Notes: a model not told the origin generated them from the sequence alone. Shown: positions 23,145 to 36,621, numbered from the stretch's first letter. The stretch: DNA of 64,000 nt from Sclerurus mexicanus (GCA_013396755.1 VWZF01005696.1:1-64000); one strand, 5' to 3'. Made by a program: numbers and translations.

Positions 23145-23406
23145 CAAGGCCCCTGAGCTAGAAATCGAGCAAAGAGGCAGAGAGAACTGTACAGGTGAGC
23201 AGGGACCTTCTACCAAATTTTATGTGGAAGACAAAATTTCTGGAATATGGAGAAAGAGACAGGCCACAAGGGACATCTATAGGAACATCATCAGAGTATA
23301 TGGGGAAGGCTGAGGCCCACTTGAAATTCAGTATGACAAGGGATATCAAGGGCAGCAAGAAAGACTTCCAGAATACATCAGCAGCAAAAGGAAAACCAGG
23401 GGAAAT

Positions 23407-24968
23407 ATGGGGCCACTGCAGAATCAGATGGATGTCCTGGTGACAAAAGACACAGAGAAGGCAGAATTACTGAATGCCTTTTTTGGCTCAGTGTTAACTG
23501 CTGAGGCTGGCTCTCAGGAGTCCCAAACCTTGGAGGTAAGAGAAAGCAGCTGGACAAAGAAAGACTTCCCCTTGGTTGTAAATAGTTGGGTTAGAGATCA
23601 GCTAGGCAGATTTAACACCCATAAATCCAGCGACCCTGATGGAATGCAACCACAGATGCTGAGGGAGCTGGGAGATGCTGTAGCTAAGCCACTCTCCATT
23701 GTCTTTGAGAAACCATGAAGAACAGGAGCGGTGCCCAATGACTGGAGGAAAGCCAGTGTTACTCCTGTCTTCAAACAGGGCAAGAAGGAGAACCTGGGAA
23801 ACTACTGGCCAGTCAGCCTTACCTCCACCCCTGGGAAGGGGATGGAACAGATTATTCTGGAGGTTGTCACCAAGCATGTGGAAGAAAAGAAGGTCATCAG
23901 GAGTAGTCAGCATGGATTCACCAAGGAGAAATCATGCTTGACCAATCTGATAGCATTCTATGATAGCACAGCAGCATGGGTCAATGAGGAGAAAGCAGTG
24001 CTGTGTTGTCTTCCTCGACTTCACCAAGGCTTTTGACACTGTCTCCCATAACATCCTCATAGGTAAGTTCAGGAATTGTAGATTAGATGAATAGACAGTG
24101 AGGTGGATCAAGAACTGTCTGAATGGCAGAGCCCAGAGGGTCATGATGAGAGGAACAGAATCCAGCTGGAAGCCTGTAGTCCAGTGGTGTTTGCCAGAGA
24201 TCAAGACTGGGTCTTATTCAACTCATTTATCAATGACCTGGANCTGAATCTGGTCTTATTCAACTTGTTTATCAGTAACCTGGAAGAAGGGATCAAATGT
24301 ACTTTCAGCAAGTTTGCTGATGATACAAAACTAGGGAGAATTGCTGATACAGATGAAGGGTGTGCTACCATTTGGCAGGACCTTGGCAGGTGGAAGAGCT
24401 GGGTGTGAAGCACAACAAGACCAAGTGTAGGGTCCTGCACCTGGAGAGGAATAATTCCAAAAACCAGTACAGTTTGGGAGCTGACTTACTAGAGCACAGC
24501 TCTGCTGTGAAGGACCTGGGAGTCTTGGTGGGTGACAGGTTGACCATGAGCCAGCAGTGTGCCCTTGTGGCCCAGAGGGCCAGTGGTATCCTGGGGCGCA
24601 TCGGGAAGAGCGTGGCCAGCAGGTGGAGGGAGGTGATCCTGCCACTCTACTCCACTCTAGTGAAGCCACATCTGGGCTTGTTCATTTCTGGGTTCCTCAG
24701 TAGAAGAAAGACAAGGAGCTACCGGAGAGGGTCCAGCAAAGGGCCACGAAGATGATGAGGGGTCTAGAGCATCTCTCTTATGAGGAGAGACTGCAGGAGC
24801 TGGGCCTATTTAGAGAAGGGAAGACTGAGAGGGGATCTCATTAATGCATATAAATATCTCAAAGGCGGCTGCCAAGAGGATGGTGCTAGACCCTTTTCAA
24901 TGGTGCCCAGCAACAAAAGAAGGAGCAATGGCCATAAACTGAAACACAAGAAGTTGCACTCAATATGA
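23407..24968 (+). pseudogene. CR1 ORF2 reverse transcriptase, broken
   Basis: This encodes the reverse transcriptase of a CR1 non-LTR retrotransposon, an enzyme that copies element RNA at a nicked chromosomal target. Frame 1 carries the region before and around the fingers (KSSDPDGMQPQMLRELGD; VTPVFKQGKKENLGNYWPVS), with an in-frame stop at 23716-23718. Motif A (FLDFTKAFD, Asp at 24017-24019) is in frame 2 after a frameshift near 24000, with a stop at 24092-24094. Motif C (FADD, 24313-24324) is back in frame 1 after the N junction, and the thumb and C-terminal part (24360-24968) are in frame 3 with a stop at 24753-24755. Both catalytic aspartate motifs survive as sequence but not in one frame. 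Dead copy. Confidence 0.9.
24243..24243. other. Single-N contig junction inside CR1
   Basis: About 36 bp of the same CR1 passage lies on both sides of this N (…GTCTTATTCAACT…TTTATCA…CCTGGA), differing at several bases. A real element has this passage once, so the join doubles it. Confidence 0.8.
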
Positions 24969-25172
24969 GGAAGAGCTTCTTTACATTGAGGGTGGCAGAG
25001 CACTGGAACTGGCTGCCCAGAGAAGTCATGGAATCTCCCTCTCTGGTGACATTCAAAACCCACCTGGGCATGTTCCTGTGTAACCTGCTCTAGATGACCC
25101 TGCCTTGGCAGGGAATTTAGACTAGATGATCCCCTGAGGAACCTGTCAACCCTAACTATTCTATGGTTCTAG

Positions 25173-28100
25173 TTTACTCATAGTTTTTTTCCCATCACTT
25201 GCAACTGCTACCACATCAAATTCTACAGACATCTGCTCATTTGTGTATTTTGTGGCTGGTGGTTTCCTTTGCACTGCACTGAGCTCATGTGTGTGCAAGT
25301 TATCACCCCTTGGACCCCTGCTTGTTGCTGTGGTTTTGTTCGTTTTTTTCCCTTTTTTGTACTTTTTTTCCTCATGGCATTCAGAGCATTCTCGCTGCAG
25401 TTTGTATCTAATGTATTTGGGCATGCTTCCCCTGTTTATGCCACCACATTTTCTGGCAGCAGTCCCTTTGCGTATCCTATCTTTGTTCTGTCTTAATGAA
25501 AGATTGTTCTCTAGACTTTCCCAAGTCTTCATGGAGTTACATGGCTGCTTCAGTTATTTTCCTTTGAATGCCATTGCATTTCATTCTGATCATGAATCTA
25601 GCAAAAACTGCTTCAACTTTTATAGATGCTTCTTGCTCAAATCAGCCTTTTTGCCTGCATTATCATTTGATTGGTCTCTTGCTCTCTCTCTTTGTGAATA
25701 CTCCCACTTAAAAGACAGATTATTGGTTGATGTCTTTGGGGAGTTGAGTGTGCTTTTTGAGCATTTTTTGGATTTTGGATGGAGCCTCCTAATCTGTCAT
25801 TGCTGGATGTTGGTGATGCAAGTAATGGCCTGCATGATGACTATGCTAATACTGTAGCTAGTTCTTAATTTTGCCTTTTTGGGGTTTTATTTGTTTGTTT
25901 GTATGTTTTTGTTTTTCTTTTCTTTCCGGCCAGCCCCTTGCAATCTTCTAGTTGTTCCATCCCTTTTCTAAAGCATCTGCTTGGGAACAGGATATTGGTC
26001 ACAACCACAAGACTGTTTTCTTTGTTTGAGGAAGATTGCTTTCACTGTTGGGAACACTTTGGAGTTTTTTTCTGTCCTTGATTTGTGTGCTCCATTGGGA
26101 AGCCTTCTGTCATTGTCAGCTGTATTTTTCTGAAAAATGGCTATGCCTGAGTAAAGACCACAGACCGCCTTCTCCCTCAACTGAGGACTGAGTGCCAAAT
26201 TGCTATAGCTTTATAAAGAGAATGAATAATGACTGCACCATCTTCTCTTAGGAAAAAATCTACAGGGAAAATTACAGGTGTTATTCCAAACACTACAGTA
26301 TGACCCAACCCGCTCAGAACTGGGTTTTCCTATGCTCTCAATATTAAACAATGCCACACAAGGAAACAGTTTTGCCTCTTTGCTACAGAATAGTCCATGT
26401 ACCAGCTGTCTGCACTGTCTATTACAAATACAGGAGACAATATGACACACCAGATTTATCCATAGTGTTCTGTTGGAAGCACTATGCATTGTGCTTAAAA
26501 ATACGCCAACCATAATAAAAAAAAAACAGTAAAAAGTGCATTTGTCTGATGGAGGGAAGCAGGGTGGAACAAGCCAGTGAGCCTTCTGTAAGAAATGCTT
26601 CCCATAGTTCTATTCCCAGTGCAAAAATGCGTTTTACAGAAATTCTTTCCAAAAATCTATGATAAATTATGTTGTGATCTGAGTGATGCAGTCACATTCA
26701 CATAATGCAGGGAATTCCTCCTAGCTTTCATCAGGGTAACAAAACATTAAGGTTGCCATGCTGCCATGCATGTGTGGTGTGACATTCCTAAACTGCAGGG
26801 TATGAATAAATATTTAACAACACATAATTCCTCATGCTTTGCCCCTGAACTGTTGTAGAGTGCTGCTGGTCCACTAAAGCAGCAGGCTCAGGGGTGTGAA
26901 GAAATCAGACAAGCTCTATGGAATGAACAACTCAACAGAACCTGTCAGAGAAATACTGCACTTTTGCCTGTCTGAAAACTCCAAGTACCAATAAGTCCCC
27001 TGTATGCTGTGCACACAACTTTTCTGATAGCACCCATTTTCTTGTTGGTCTGAACTTCTTGGCTGCTGACATCAGTTCTAGCCTTTCAGATAAATGTGAC
27101 TGTAATCTGGTATAACTTCGCTGGTTGCCAGTGAACCAGCCCTCTTGGGCAGGCTTCCTACACACCACCTGAGGTTGGTGAGCAGATAAGTATGTTTGTG
27201 GGACACTATAGGGTACAGCTACCCCTTACAACAGAGAGGTTTCCTGGATTGATTAGTGCTTAGTTTAAATTAATGTTATTTTGATTATTTATGCCATGGC
27301 ACTGTTGGCACAGCTGCTCAGAAATTAGAAGATAAGACAACAGCTGCCCACCACCTCCATCATCCTTGTCAGAGAAAGAAGTATATGAAGAGAAAAACTT
27401 TACTTAGCCTCCAAACACTGTTCACTAATGCTGGAGGCTCTTGACACTGCCCCCATGCTCAGCATTAGGAAAAAGCACTGTGATATTCAGGACATGCACT
27501 CCTATGCCTGTAAAATATTCTATATAATCTATAGTCTAGATTACAAATGCCAGACAAATTACAATAATATCTCTACTGCTTTTAGATATTGATTCTTCAA
27601 ACTACCTTATAAAGAAAATAACAATTACTGTAAAGAATATTGGAAATTACAGTTAAGCCTCAGGAGCAGTAGCTGGAGACTGGGAGACGGGCTTATCATC
27701 TGACTCATAACCCAAACAAGTTTCTGAATGTGCATTCTACATGGGAATAGATGAGAATGCTCTGGAGGAACAGAGCCAGTAAGAACAGCACTGAAAGTAG
27801 ATAAGGTCAGACCAATTCTGGTAATAATGGCTAATTAGTAAATCAGCAATGGACTGTTTCAATAACACAGTCTGCATTGCATTAGAAAAAGGAAAGACAG
27901 AGTGTACCATGTGCCTGAGGGGTTGGAAAAACCCTGAAGGGATGAAGTCAGAACCCTGAAGAACCACCTTTACTTAACCATTGAAGGCCTGTGTATGAGA
28001 CCTACCTAAGAAACTGGTTTTATTCACTCAGGATTTTTTCACCATAGAAGACCAAAAGGACTGGGTGGAAAAGGAGGAACTGAGTGAAAAGAACACAACT

Positions 28101-31100
28101 GGTCTAGGGTTTAAATTGAAAGCTAGTGAAAAAGCTCTAGCTTCACTTTAAAAAGAGTTTTCAAGCTAGAATTGAAAGGTCATTTAAGTGTTTGGAAATG
28201 TAAGTATACTATGGGATGTTACATTGAAGAGGAGAAATATTAATGTCATTGTCTGGACAAAGATGAATTATGAATATGCAAGTCATAGTATAGGTCCGTA
28301 TCGGATTTGACATCAAATATTATTCAGGGTAAAAATAGAATATTTCCAACAAAAATAAAAGTGAACAAAGGAGTAATTAACAAGTGTATATCATTTGTGT
28401 TTGCCTTTGCATGTCAACAGGTTCAACTTTTCCCAGTGAGAAGAAGTAGGACTGAAAATAGAAACATTTCTTTTGCTTAAGAGTGCAGCGGAATTTTTAT
28501 GAAGGCCTCAAATGTAAGTTCTCTCTGTGCAGGCTGAGATGCAGCTTTTTCGATCTGTGGCTGTTAAGTTAAAATTAAAGACAATATTTAGTCTTCTATC
28601 TAAAATGGTGACTTCAGCACCCATGAGGTAGACAGTGCAAAGAGGAGAGCTGATTGCCTTGTGGTAGGGACTTCTGAAAGCACTTCAGCATTGCAGACAT
28701 GAGGGCAGTACACAGAACCATGAAGAGACTCCATGCCATAGGATTGGTAGCCCAGAGACAAAGGTGACCCTTCTCACTCTTCACATCATCGTCACTGGCA
28801 TAACAGCTACAGATCCTGCTTCTAGAGCAGGATACCAGTGATCCAGCAAAGCTCTGCCCTAGTGAATAGCAAAAGACTGTTCCTTCTCCTGGGAATTTTC
28901 ATTTCTTTTTCATCAGAAATGCAGGCTACAAAATCCTGCAGATAAGGGAGAGCAGAATGAATGAAGAGATGAGAACAAAATGGTGAGATTACATAGGGCA
29001 AAAACAGCTCAGTGTGAACAGGTGGGAGTGACAGGATTTCGAGACATCCATTTTCAGAGCTTTGTCATTGAAGAGGTTGTTTTGCATTAATTAACACCAA
29101 GGTGACATCAATTATTAATTAACAATAATAAGGTGAAATAAGAAAGCATTTTTTTAAAAAATCCAGTCTTCCTTTCATTTCACTCAAACTGCCCCTGAGA
29201 CTTCCTCTTCTGCCTCATCAAACTCAGAAGACCAGAATGCCACTTCCAGTGCATTTAGTACAGAACCTTTTTTGGCTGTCTCCTGCTTCTCCTCCTCCTC
29301 CACCTGCCTATAATAATGCTGCAAAACATGGCCTCTCCCCCAAAACTGATAATGCACTTTGAACCAATCCAAAAATCAAATAGATGTTATTTACAGCAGT
29401 TTTTGTGTGTATTTTTTGTTACAAAGTAGGAAATGGTCAAACACATATTTGATAGAAAAACATGAATTTGAAAGGGATTATTTGACAGTATTGATTCAAT
29501 GTTGATCTATAGCAGTTGGCAAGGAGGGGTTTTTTTGATTAAAGGTTTTCAGGGAAAAATTGCTGATTTATTGACCTGTGAACACTGTGTTGATGTTAGC
29601 AGTCTCAAATCTTCTTTCAAATAACTAGTGTGGAGGAAAGGTGTCATTCCCATATTGCAAGGCAACAAGCCAAGATCTTGATGAGAAAGGCTTTCTTTCA
29701 GAGTACCAGGGATGAGGATATTTGTCAAGGCAGCAGTTGACTTAGCCAGCTAGAGGGTTCTGGCTGGGACGAGTAGTCCAGCCTGGACCCATAGGTATTC
29801 CAGTTGTAAGCACACACTGTCCTTAGGCCCTTCTAAGGAGGTGCTCAGCAGCAATGAAAACAGGTTATGTGGTGACCACTCTCAACAGAATGCAAGTTTT
29901 GTGATTGCCAGTAAGACTTAGTCATGAGTTACTCCCTGGACAGCACTATCATCTGGATGTTTACTTGCCAGCAAAAAATGAGTTCAAATGTAGAATCTTT
30001 ATTGGAAAATCAGATTCAGAAGAACCTACCCTATCAAATGACAAGTTGGGAGCAATAGCAGTGCTGGAGAGTTGAGTTCCGATTCTTAGAGAGATATTTA
30101 GGCTACATCTATGTAGACTGTGTGATCCATGGAGCCTCCCATCAGCTGGTGAGGAATGATTCATGCTCATGCTCTTTGTGATCAGCCCCCATGGAGCAAA
30201 AAGTTTGCAACAAAACTCAGAACCAGCTTTATTGGGATCCCAGACCAAGAGCCCTTCATATTCATTCATCAATGTGCCCCTGAGCTTCAGTCCTCTGCTG
30301 TACTCTGCACTAGGCCACAACAGAGCACACAAAAAAAGACGCAGCACACCTTCATCCTTGCTCTCTGGCAAAGCTAATCCTCTACTGTCTTCTGCCTCAT
30401 TTGCACTGGTAACTTCTTGGAACATGATGGCACCAGCTCTTCACTGGGATGGCCTCAGATTGGGACAGCCTAGCTGACATGAGGCACAGCTGGGTGAGGC
30501 GTACCACCAGTTATGGTGTAACTGGCTCACACATCTGCAGAGCTCACTTGCTTTTGGCTTTCCTCAACACAGCCTCACTTGCTAAAAACCCTCATTTTTG
30601 ATTGCAGCCTATGGTGGTCTTTCCCCTGTGAAGGGAAGGTTTGGGGTTATATACACCAGTATCTGTTACTGCTGAGACTAACCATGTGATATGGCCAACC
30701 TAGAATGTGAAATTTAGGAGGATGGAAGGCCACTTCTAAGGTGTCTGGCTGGGAACTGGGAGCCCTATTGAAGCAACATCACCACATTTAAAAGTCACTG
30801 CCATAGGAAAAGTGTCAGACCTAACGGAGTCTTAATGGAGGTAAGACTTAATAGATGCAAAGATTGAAAAAATACATTGTTGTCACACAGGTGATAGATG
30901 TTTGCAATTCCACTCTGGCTGTCATGGCTTTTGGGGAGGTCCTGATAAACTACATATCCATGCTGCAGTCAGTGGGCCATAGCAGAAGACTGCTCAATGT
31001 TTTATACAAGCTCAGTCACAAGGAAACCTGCCTCTCAGATGGGAGACAAGTGCCTATTGTCATCCAAGCAGGTATAGCTGCCCTAGCAAAAAATAACCTC

Positions 31101-31832
31101 CAAGCCTGGCTCACCTAGCATCAGATCTCATCTGCACCCAGGAGTTTGGTCACACTCTGGAACACCATCTCATTAGAGTCAGGAGCAATAAAGGTCCAGT
31201 GGTGAGGTTCTTCCTCTGGTTCTTCATCTTTATTGCCGAGGACATGGAAATGGCAGCTGGGCTCCCTGGTCTGTTGGGATCAAGACAGAGTCCCAGGCCT
31301 AGAAAAAAGTGACATAAAACATGGTACAGGAAAGGTGGGCAGTGAAGACCTCCTCACCGAAGACTTAGTGCTGCTTGCATAGTTATGTGAAGATGTACCA
31401 AACCTTTTGGTGACATCTCTAGCCGTGGAAAATGCTGCATTAAACTTCCAAAATACAACCTGTTACAGCTCAGCACAGTGGTTGTAACTTGTTGTGCCAA
31501 GCGGCTCTGTCATTTTTTGGGAGCTGCCTTGTTGATGGAACAGTGATGGTATCTGGAATGTCTTGGCCCTCTGTGCCCCCACAACATGCTAACTGTTGTT
31601 AGTGTACCAGTTCAAGATAAGACAAAGGTATTTAAAGAAAGAGCCTTGACAACCTGAAAGAATAGTGATTTTTGTCTCAGGAAAGCAGCAGTGTGACCCG
31701 CATGCATGGGATGTGAGGGAGCCCACAACTTAGGCATGTAGTGTTGAAAGACTGGTGGTCTGAGCAGCGAACCCTTGTACGGATTCACATCCTCACTGGC
31801 TGTGTGGAGCAGATCATGGAGAGAAGTCCTCA
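25173..31832. other. Unassigned intergenic sequence, about 6.7 kb
   Basis: No host gene recognised. Open frames include 204 codons at 25243-25857 (+), which is Phe/Leu/Cys-rich from a T-rich strand, and 154 codons at 29961-30425 (-), overlapped by 104 codons on the other strand. There are also 62 codons at 29184-29372 (-) and 87 codons at 30855-31118 (+). None shows a domain I can name. A cluster of TAATTA-type sites lies at 29085-29135. Confidence 0.5.
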
Positions 31833-32237
31833 CCCTACAAATAAAAGCTGAGAAAGTTGGGGCTGTTCAGCCTAGAGAAGAGAAAGTTTCGTAGAAATGT
31901 CGTAACAACCTTCCAGTATTGAAGGGGGACTATGGGGAAGCCAGAGTGGGTCTCTTCATCAGGAACTATAGTGAAAAGACAAGGAGTAATGGATACAGAT
32001 TGAAAGTGGGGAAAAATTAAGTTGGGAAGAAATTTTTCACTGTGAGGGTAGTGAGACCCTGGAACAGGTTGCTTAGGGAGGTTGCTGCCCCAGTCCTGGC
32101 AGTGTTCAAGTCCAGGCTGGGTAAGGCTTTGATCAGTCTGGTCTAGTGGGGGGTTTCCCTGTCCATGGCAGGTGGAGTTGGGACTAGATGATCCTTAAGG
32201 TCCATTCCAACCCCTTAACATTCTATGATTCTATCCA
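31833..32237 (+). mobile_element. CR1 LINE, 3' end fragment, + strand
   Basis: Begins near GTTGGGGCTGTTCAGCCTAGAG and runs through GGAACAGGTTGCTTAGGGAGGTTG and GACTAGATGATCCTTAAGGTCC to the tail CATTCTATGATTCTATC. This is the C-terminal end of CR1 ORF2 plus the short 3' UTR and terminal repeat. It contains stops and small indels, so it is a dead, 5'-truncated copy. Confidence 0.93.
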
Positions 32238-34197
32238 TCAGCTCTGGGTTTTCTCTTGAGTGGAATTAGTTGGTTCATGACTCAAAGAGAGTCAGGAGCC
32301 AACTAGTATAATGGTAGAGCTGTAGGGACCAAGGTCGGTAGGAACCCATGGAGAAGAACCTTTAGTATCCTTCATTTCCCTTGAAAATCTAGAGTCCCCA
32401 GGCCCTCACAAGCTAACAATGCCTTTATTGGAAAAAAGTTTAGCTGTTTCTGTTCTGAACATACTTGTGTGAGGAGTGGGATGAAAATACTCCTTTTAAC
32501 AATGACCCCAAGGCAATGTACATATATGGTCTCCTTGTCCTGGGGAGTTAGCAAAAGAGCTGCCCTGCTTCATGCACTGGTTTAGCTGGGGATTTCCAGG
32601 AGGATGAGAGCTTTCCTTCCTGGCTCTCTGAAGAGTCCACCCGGTGAGTTCATGATTTCCTCCCTTACTCAGCTGCATTCCTGCCCCATTGGAACCAAGG
32701 GCATTCATTAACCTTCTCTGCACCTCCAGGTGTTGCTAGGATTGTTCAGCAGAACTACTGCTTAACCAGCTAACTGTCCAGGCTTTAAATTCCCAGAAAT
32801 CCAGATGGTTGGCATAGTGTGACTAAACATGCCACTATCCACAGACCCTCCCTGGGGCCACTTCCCATGCACCTTACTTGCCCACAATCCCCTATCTAAT
32901 TTGTTCTTGTTGTTTCACTCACAGCATTGAGAGCTGCCCAGTAGCTGTACCTGTACCCATGCTACACAGCAAGCTGCGTTTCTCCCGCATTATTTAAAAG
33001 AGGTTCCTGCACTCTATGAAACATTTTCTGACACTATACTCTTGGTTGTATTTGTTATATTGGAGGATATTATTCAGAACCACATGCTGTATGTGCCAAT
33101 CTTTACATTTTAAAACAAACCAAGTACAAGGTGTTCAAATACAAGAGCAACTTCTTTTAAAGGAAAGTCTATCTTGGAAATTTTATTTTCAGTTAAGGGT
33201 CTTGTAGTAAAACTCCACTGCTAGATGGGAAGTGCAGATGGAATTTTCTGAGTCATTATTAAGTCAGTTTCCCAGAATGATGAGAAGGGGTCATGGCACT
33301 TTGTCATATATAAGAGAGATAAAACAGTGATCTTGATCACATGCTGCTCATTAGTTTTGATGTATAAATTATAATTATATATTATAAATATTTTTCTTGG
33401 GTGAAGTGAGTAGCTTTTTCAAAATTCTTTTCCCCTTATTTCTGGCAGAACTCACATCTTAGCCTGGGTTGATTAAAAATATAATAAGGTGAAGTATCGC
33501 ACGTAACACCATTGCTACCTACAGCAGGCACCTGCACAACTTCCTCCACAGGAAGGATAGTAAGGCAGGAATGCTGTTCTCTGCTGCACCAGAGGAGATA
33601 CAGCGGCATTACTGCAATCTCTATGAATTGTCAAATGTTTTTTTTTAATGATACCCAGCTTGGTAGCCTCCCAAATCAATATCTTGATGGTTAAACTTAT
33701 ATTACTGAGAACATGTGTATGACCTCATAGGCAATATTCAGGACATTGAGCTGAGAGACTGTAATCTCCTGTGTTGAAAGGCTGCAGACGTAAAAAATTC
33801 ATCTGCAATATGGAGAAAACATGTTCATTTAGATAATGCTAGAAAACAGCAACAAAGCAGAGATAGCTTTATAGAGATAGTTCTTTATAGGCAAGGTTCC
33901 TACTGCTGCTTTTGAGCTTAAGCAATGAAAGGTCACACTATCTCTAATTGAATTGCTTTGTATTGTTCCAATCCAAAATGTGCTGTTTACAAATATAGCA
34001 TCATCCTAAGCACTTTGTGCCATGCGGGGAAACATTCAAATCATGCTCTTTATTGTACTTGTACATTTTGTAATTAACTGTGGTGTCAGAAAACTGTTGG
34101 TCCATTTACAGCTTTACACTCCTATGAATGGACTGTTTGTTACAGTATCATAATTTTATAATCTTTTATTTCTAAAACATTAAACTTGGATAAAAAT
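32238..34197. other. Unassigned intergenic sequence
   Basis: No gene or repeat family recognised. An AT-only patch lies at about 33365-33392. Confidence 0.5.
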
Positions 34198-34310
34198 TAA
34201 ACAAACAAAAACCTCAAACAAGGACACACCAAAACCGACAAACAAAACTCAAACACACACAAATGCAAACAACAAATAAAAACCAAACAGTCAACTAAAC
34301 CAGAAAAAAG
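34198..34310. repeat. A/C-rich low-complexity tract
   Basis: Roughly 110 bp dominated by AAAC, ACACAC and AAACC words, with very little G or T. Similar in kind to the tracts at 13569 and 39222. Confidence 0.88.
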
Positions 34311-36621
34311 TGGAGTGGGGAGAAGAAACCCAAAATATTCAAACATCAATTTTGCAGCACACAAATCTTTTAGATTTTTAAGAATAAGAAATTTTGTTAG
34401 AAAACATGAGAAAGTATAAATGAATATATATAAAACTGTTTCATAATTGCATTTCTGTATCTTTATTGGCTGAATGATGACTGGTTGGAAATCATAGCAA
34501 TGTCATTACAGCTCTAACATACAGGATGCAGCAGGTATTGTGTTTGGCTCACTGAAGTTGGTAATATTTTGCCACAATCCTCTTTGCAACCAGAATCATT
34601 CTCTACAGGGTTAAGTTACAAGCAACTGGCAGCAGAATTCAGGGAAGCATCCAAGTGAACTTCTATAACATTTTTCATTTCTAATCACAAACAATAGTTA
34701 AAGTGAGAAGACAGAAGTTGAAAATGGAAATATGAAAAATACTTGTAATATTGTTTGAATTCCAACACCACTGAAAAAAAGACATGGAATATCATTCAAA
34801 AAATAATTTTTCAGAAAATTTTTCTTCCACGGGACTTTGCTGCTGCACCATGCTCAAAATGCATGTTTGTAAACGATTTCCCTTGTCATCTAAAAACCAC
34901 TGTCTTCTCCACAATTTGACATGTGGAAGGCAGCTCAGCCTAATTCAGTGAGAACTGAAAGTGCAAGTCACTCCAGTCAAAGATAAAAGCACTCTGTCTG
35001 CAAGTGTGTGTGTGTACTTCGTTGACTGCTCATTAAATATAAGTAGCTTCTTAATAGTAATGTAAATAATAATGATAATGCAGGTCTCCGATAAGAAATA
35101 CCAACGGTTCTCTGAGTGACAAGGAAAACAAATATTTTATTAAACTTCATGTGAGCAGAAACCAACCTGAATTATCCCTTGATCATAGGATGATAACTAA
35201 AATTAGGAAAGACTATTTCATACTATTCAGTGAAAATTATCAGGTACAATGGATAAAAAGCTCTGAGGCTTTTTGTCTAAAAGATTTTGAGAATGTCTTT
35301 TTTTTTCATAAAATGCTTAAATTTTAGGAAAGTTCAGCAGTCAGAAAAGTGTTTCAAACAAAATTTGATAAAATTTCAAATGCATTATCAAGATAGAATT
35401 TGTCAGGGATGTAATTACCTTGTTAACTGACGATTTTAAAACTTTTTTATTGCTTTACTTCTGTATTTCTTCACAAGTCAGTAGTGGTACATACTATTAT
35501 GCAGCAAAACACATGTAAATTAATGAAAATATATACAATTTAGAAAAAATAAACATCATAAAAAATAATTAACCTTGGATTCCCATATTAGAGGAAATTT
35601 GAACACATTTGTATTTCTGTACAGAAAATTTTTTATGTACAAGTTTCTAAGAAGAAGCAGATGAATTTCCAACACTCTTGGGTAAGCTGTTGCTGCAGTT
35701 CCCAGAGGTCAGGACATTCACTGGCTCTTGTTTGTTAGCATCACAAGCCCACACAGAGGAAAAGAGCAATGTCTGAAATCTTGTGTTTGAAAATTCATAT
35801 ATATTCAGTCACCTCTGACTTTCATACTCACTTTCCACAAGCACTCAAGGGCTTTAACTGTTAGTGGTGCCATGAATATTGAGGAACCAGATGGTCACAC
35901 TAACCACCACCCACTTCTCTGTAAATGTTAGAATGGTCAGTTACAACTGAAGTACTTGTAAATAGGGAAATTATCTGAAAAGCAGGGTTTCTTAGGACTC
36001 AGAGGGATTTTCTGTAGATGTGATGGCTTAATGCAATTGGCAGTACTTTGTGAGCTGTGTCTGGTCCTCACAAAGCAGTATGTGGGTTTGTTGGGCAGTG
36101 ACAGAATGATGTGGCTAATAGACAATAAATGTCTGTAGGGAAGTTTGGCACATGTGAACCTGGCAGGTCTACTATAATTAATGTACAAAAAAGAAAAAAA
36201 ATCACCAAACTACTTAATCTGTAAGATACATAGGAACAGGAAAAATGTGAAAAGTCTGTTTCCCACTCAGCTGAAGCCCCAGTACATTTCACCTACCGTA
36301 CAGAGAAGAAATATTTTAATTGAAATACAATAATCACAGCTTGAACATTCTGTTCTTGCTGCATATTTGAAGTTTAAATTCTCTCCTCTGAAATTACTGG
36401 ATTAAAAAGTGGACCACCATGTATAAACTATTTTTGACCTGAATAGTTTTGCAATGCTAAATAAGCCTATCAATAACTTCCTGGACAAAAGAGCTGAAAG
36501 CAGTTTTCCATATATTTCAGTACTTGTTGTCTGCTTCATTATATATCACTGCAGTAAGTAATATGACTTCTGAGGTCTTGATGTGTTAATAACCACACAC
36601 ATAAAAAAACTCACCACCTCT
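34311..36621. other. Unassigned AT-rich sequence
   Basis: Very AT-rich with no recognisable gene. Frames on the minus strand at 35937-36292 are short and have no domain. Confidence 0.5.

Larger units (their letters stand above)
23145..25172 (+). mobile_element. CR1 LINE, about 2 kb, 5'-truncated, + strand
   Basis: The longest CR1 copy in the window. It covers most of ORF2 from upstream of the reverse transcriptase core to the 3' UTR and ends with CTATTCTATGGTTCT, the CR1 3' repeat. The phrases HGFTKEKSCLTNLIAFYD, FADDTKLG and LGVLVGDRLTMSQQCALVA are CR1 ORF2 text. The start is approximate because similarity fades; the endonuclease domain is missing. One single-N contig junction lies inside it at 24243. 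Confidence 0.93.

Noticed and set aside
29961..30425. 154-codon minus-strand frame
   Set aside because: A 104-codon plus-strand frame covers much of the same bases, and neither has a domain I recognise, so compositional openness is more likely than coding.
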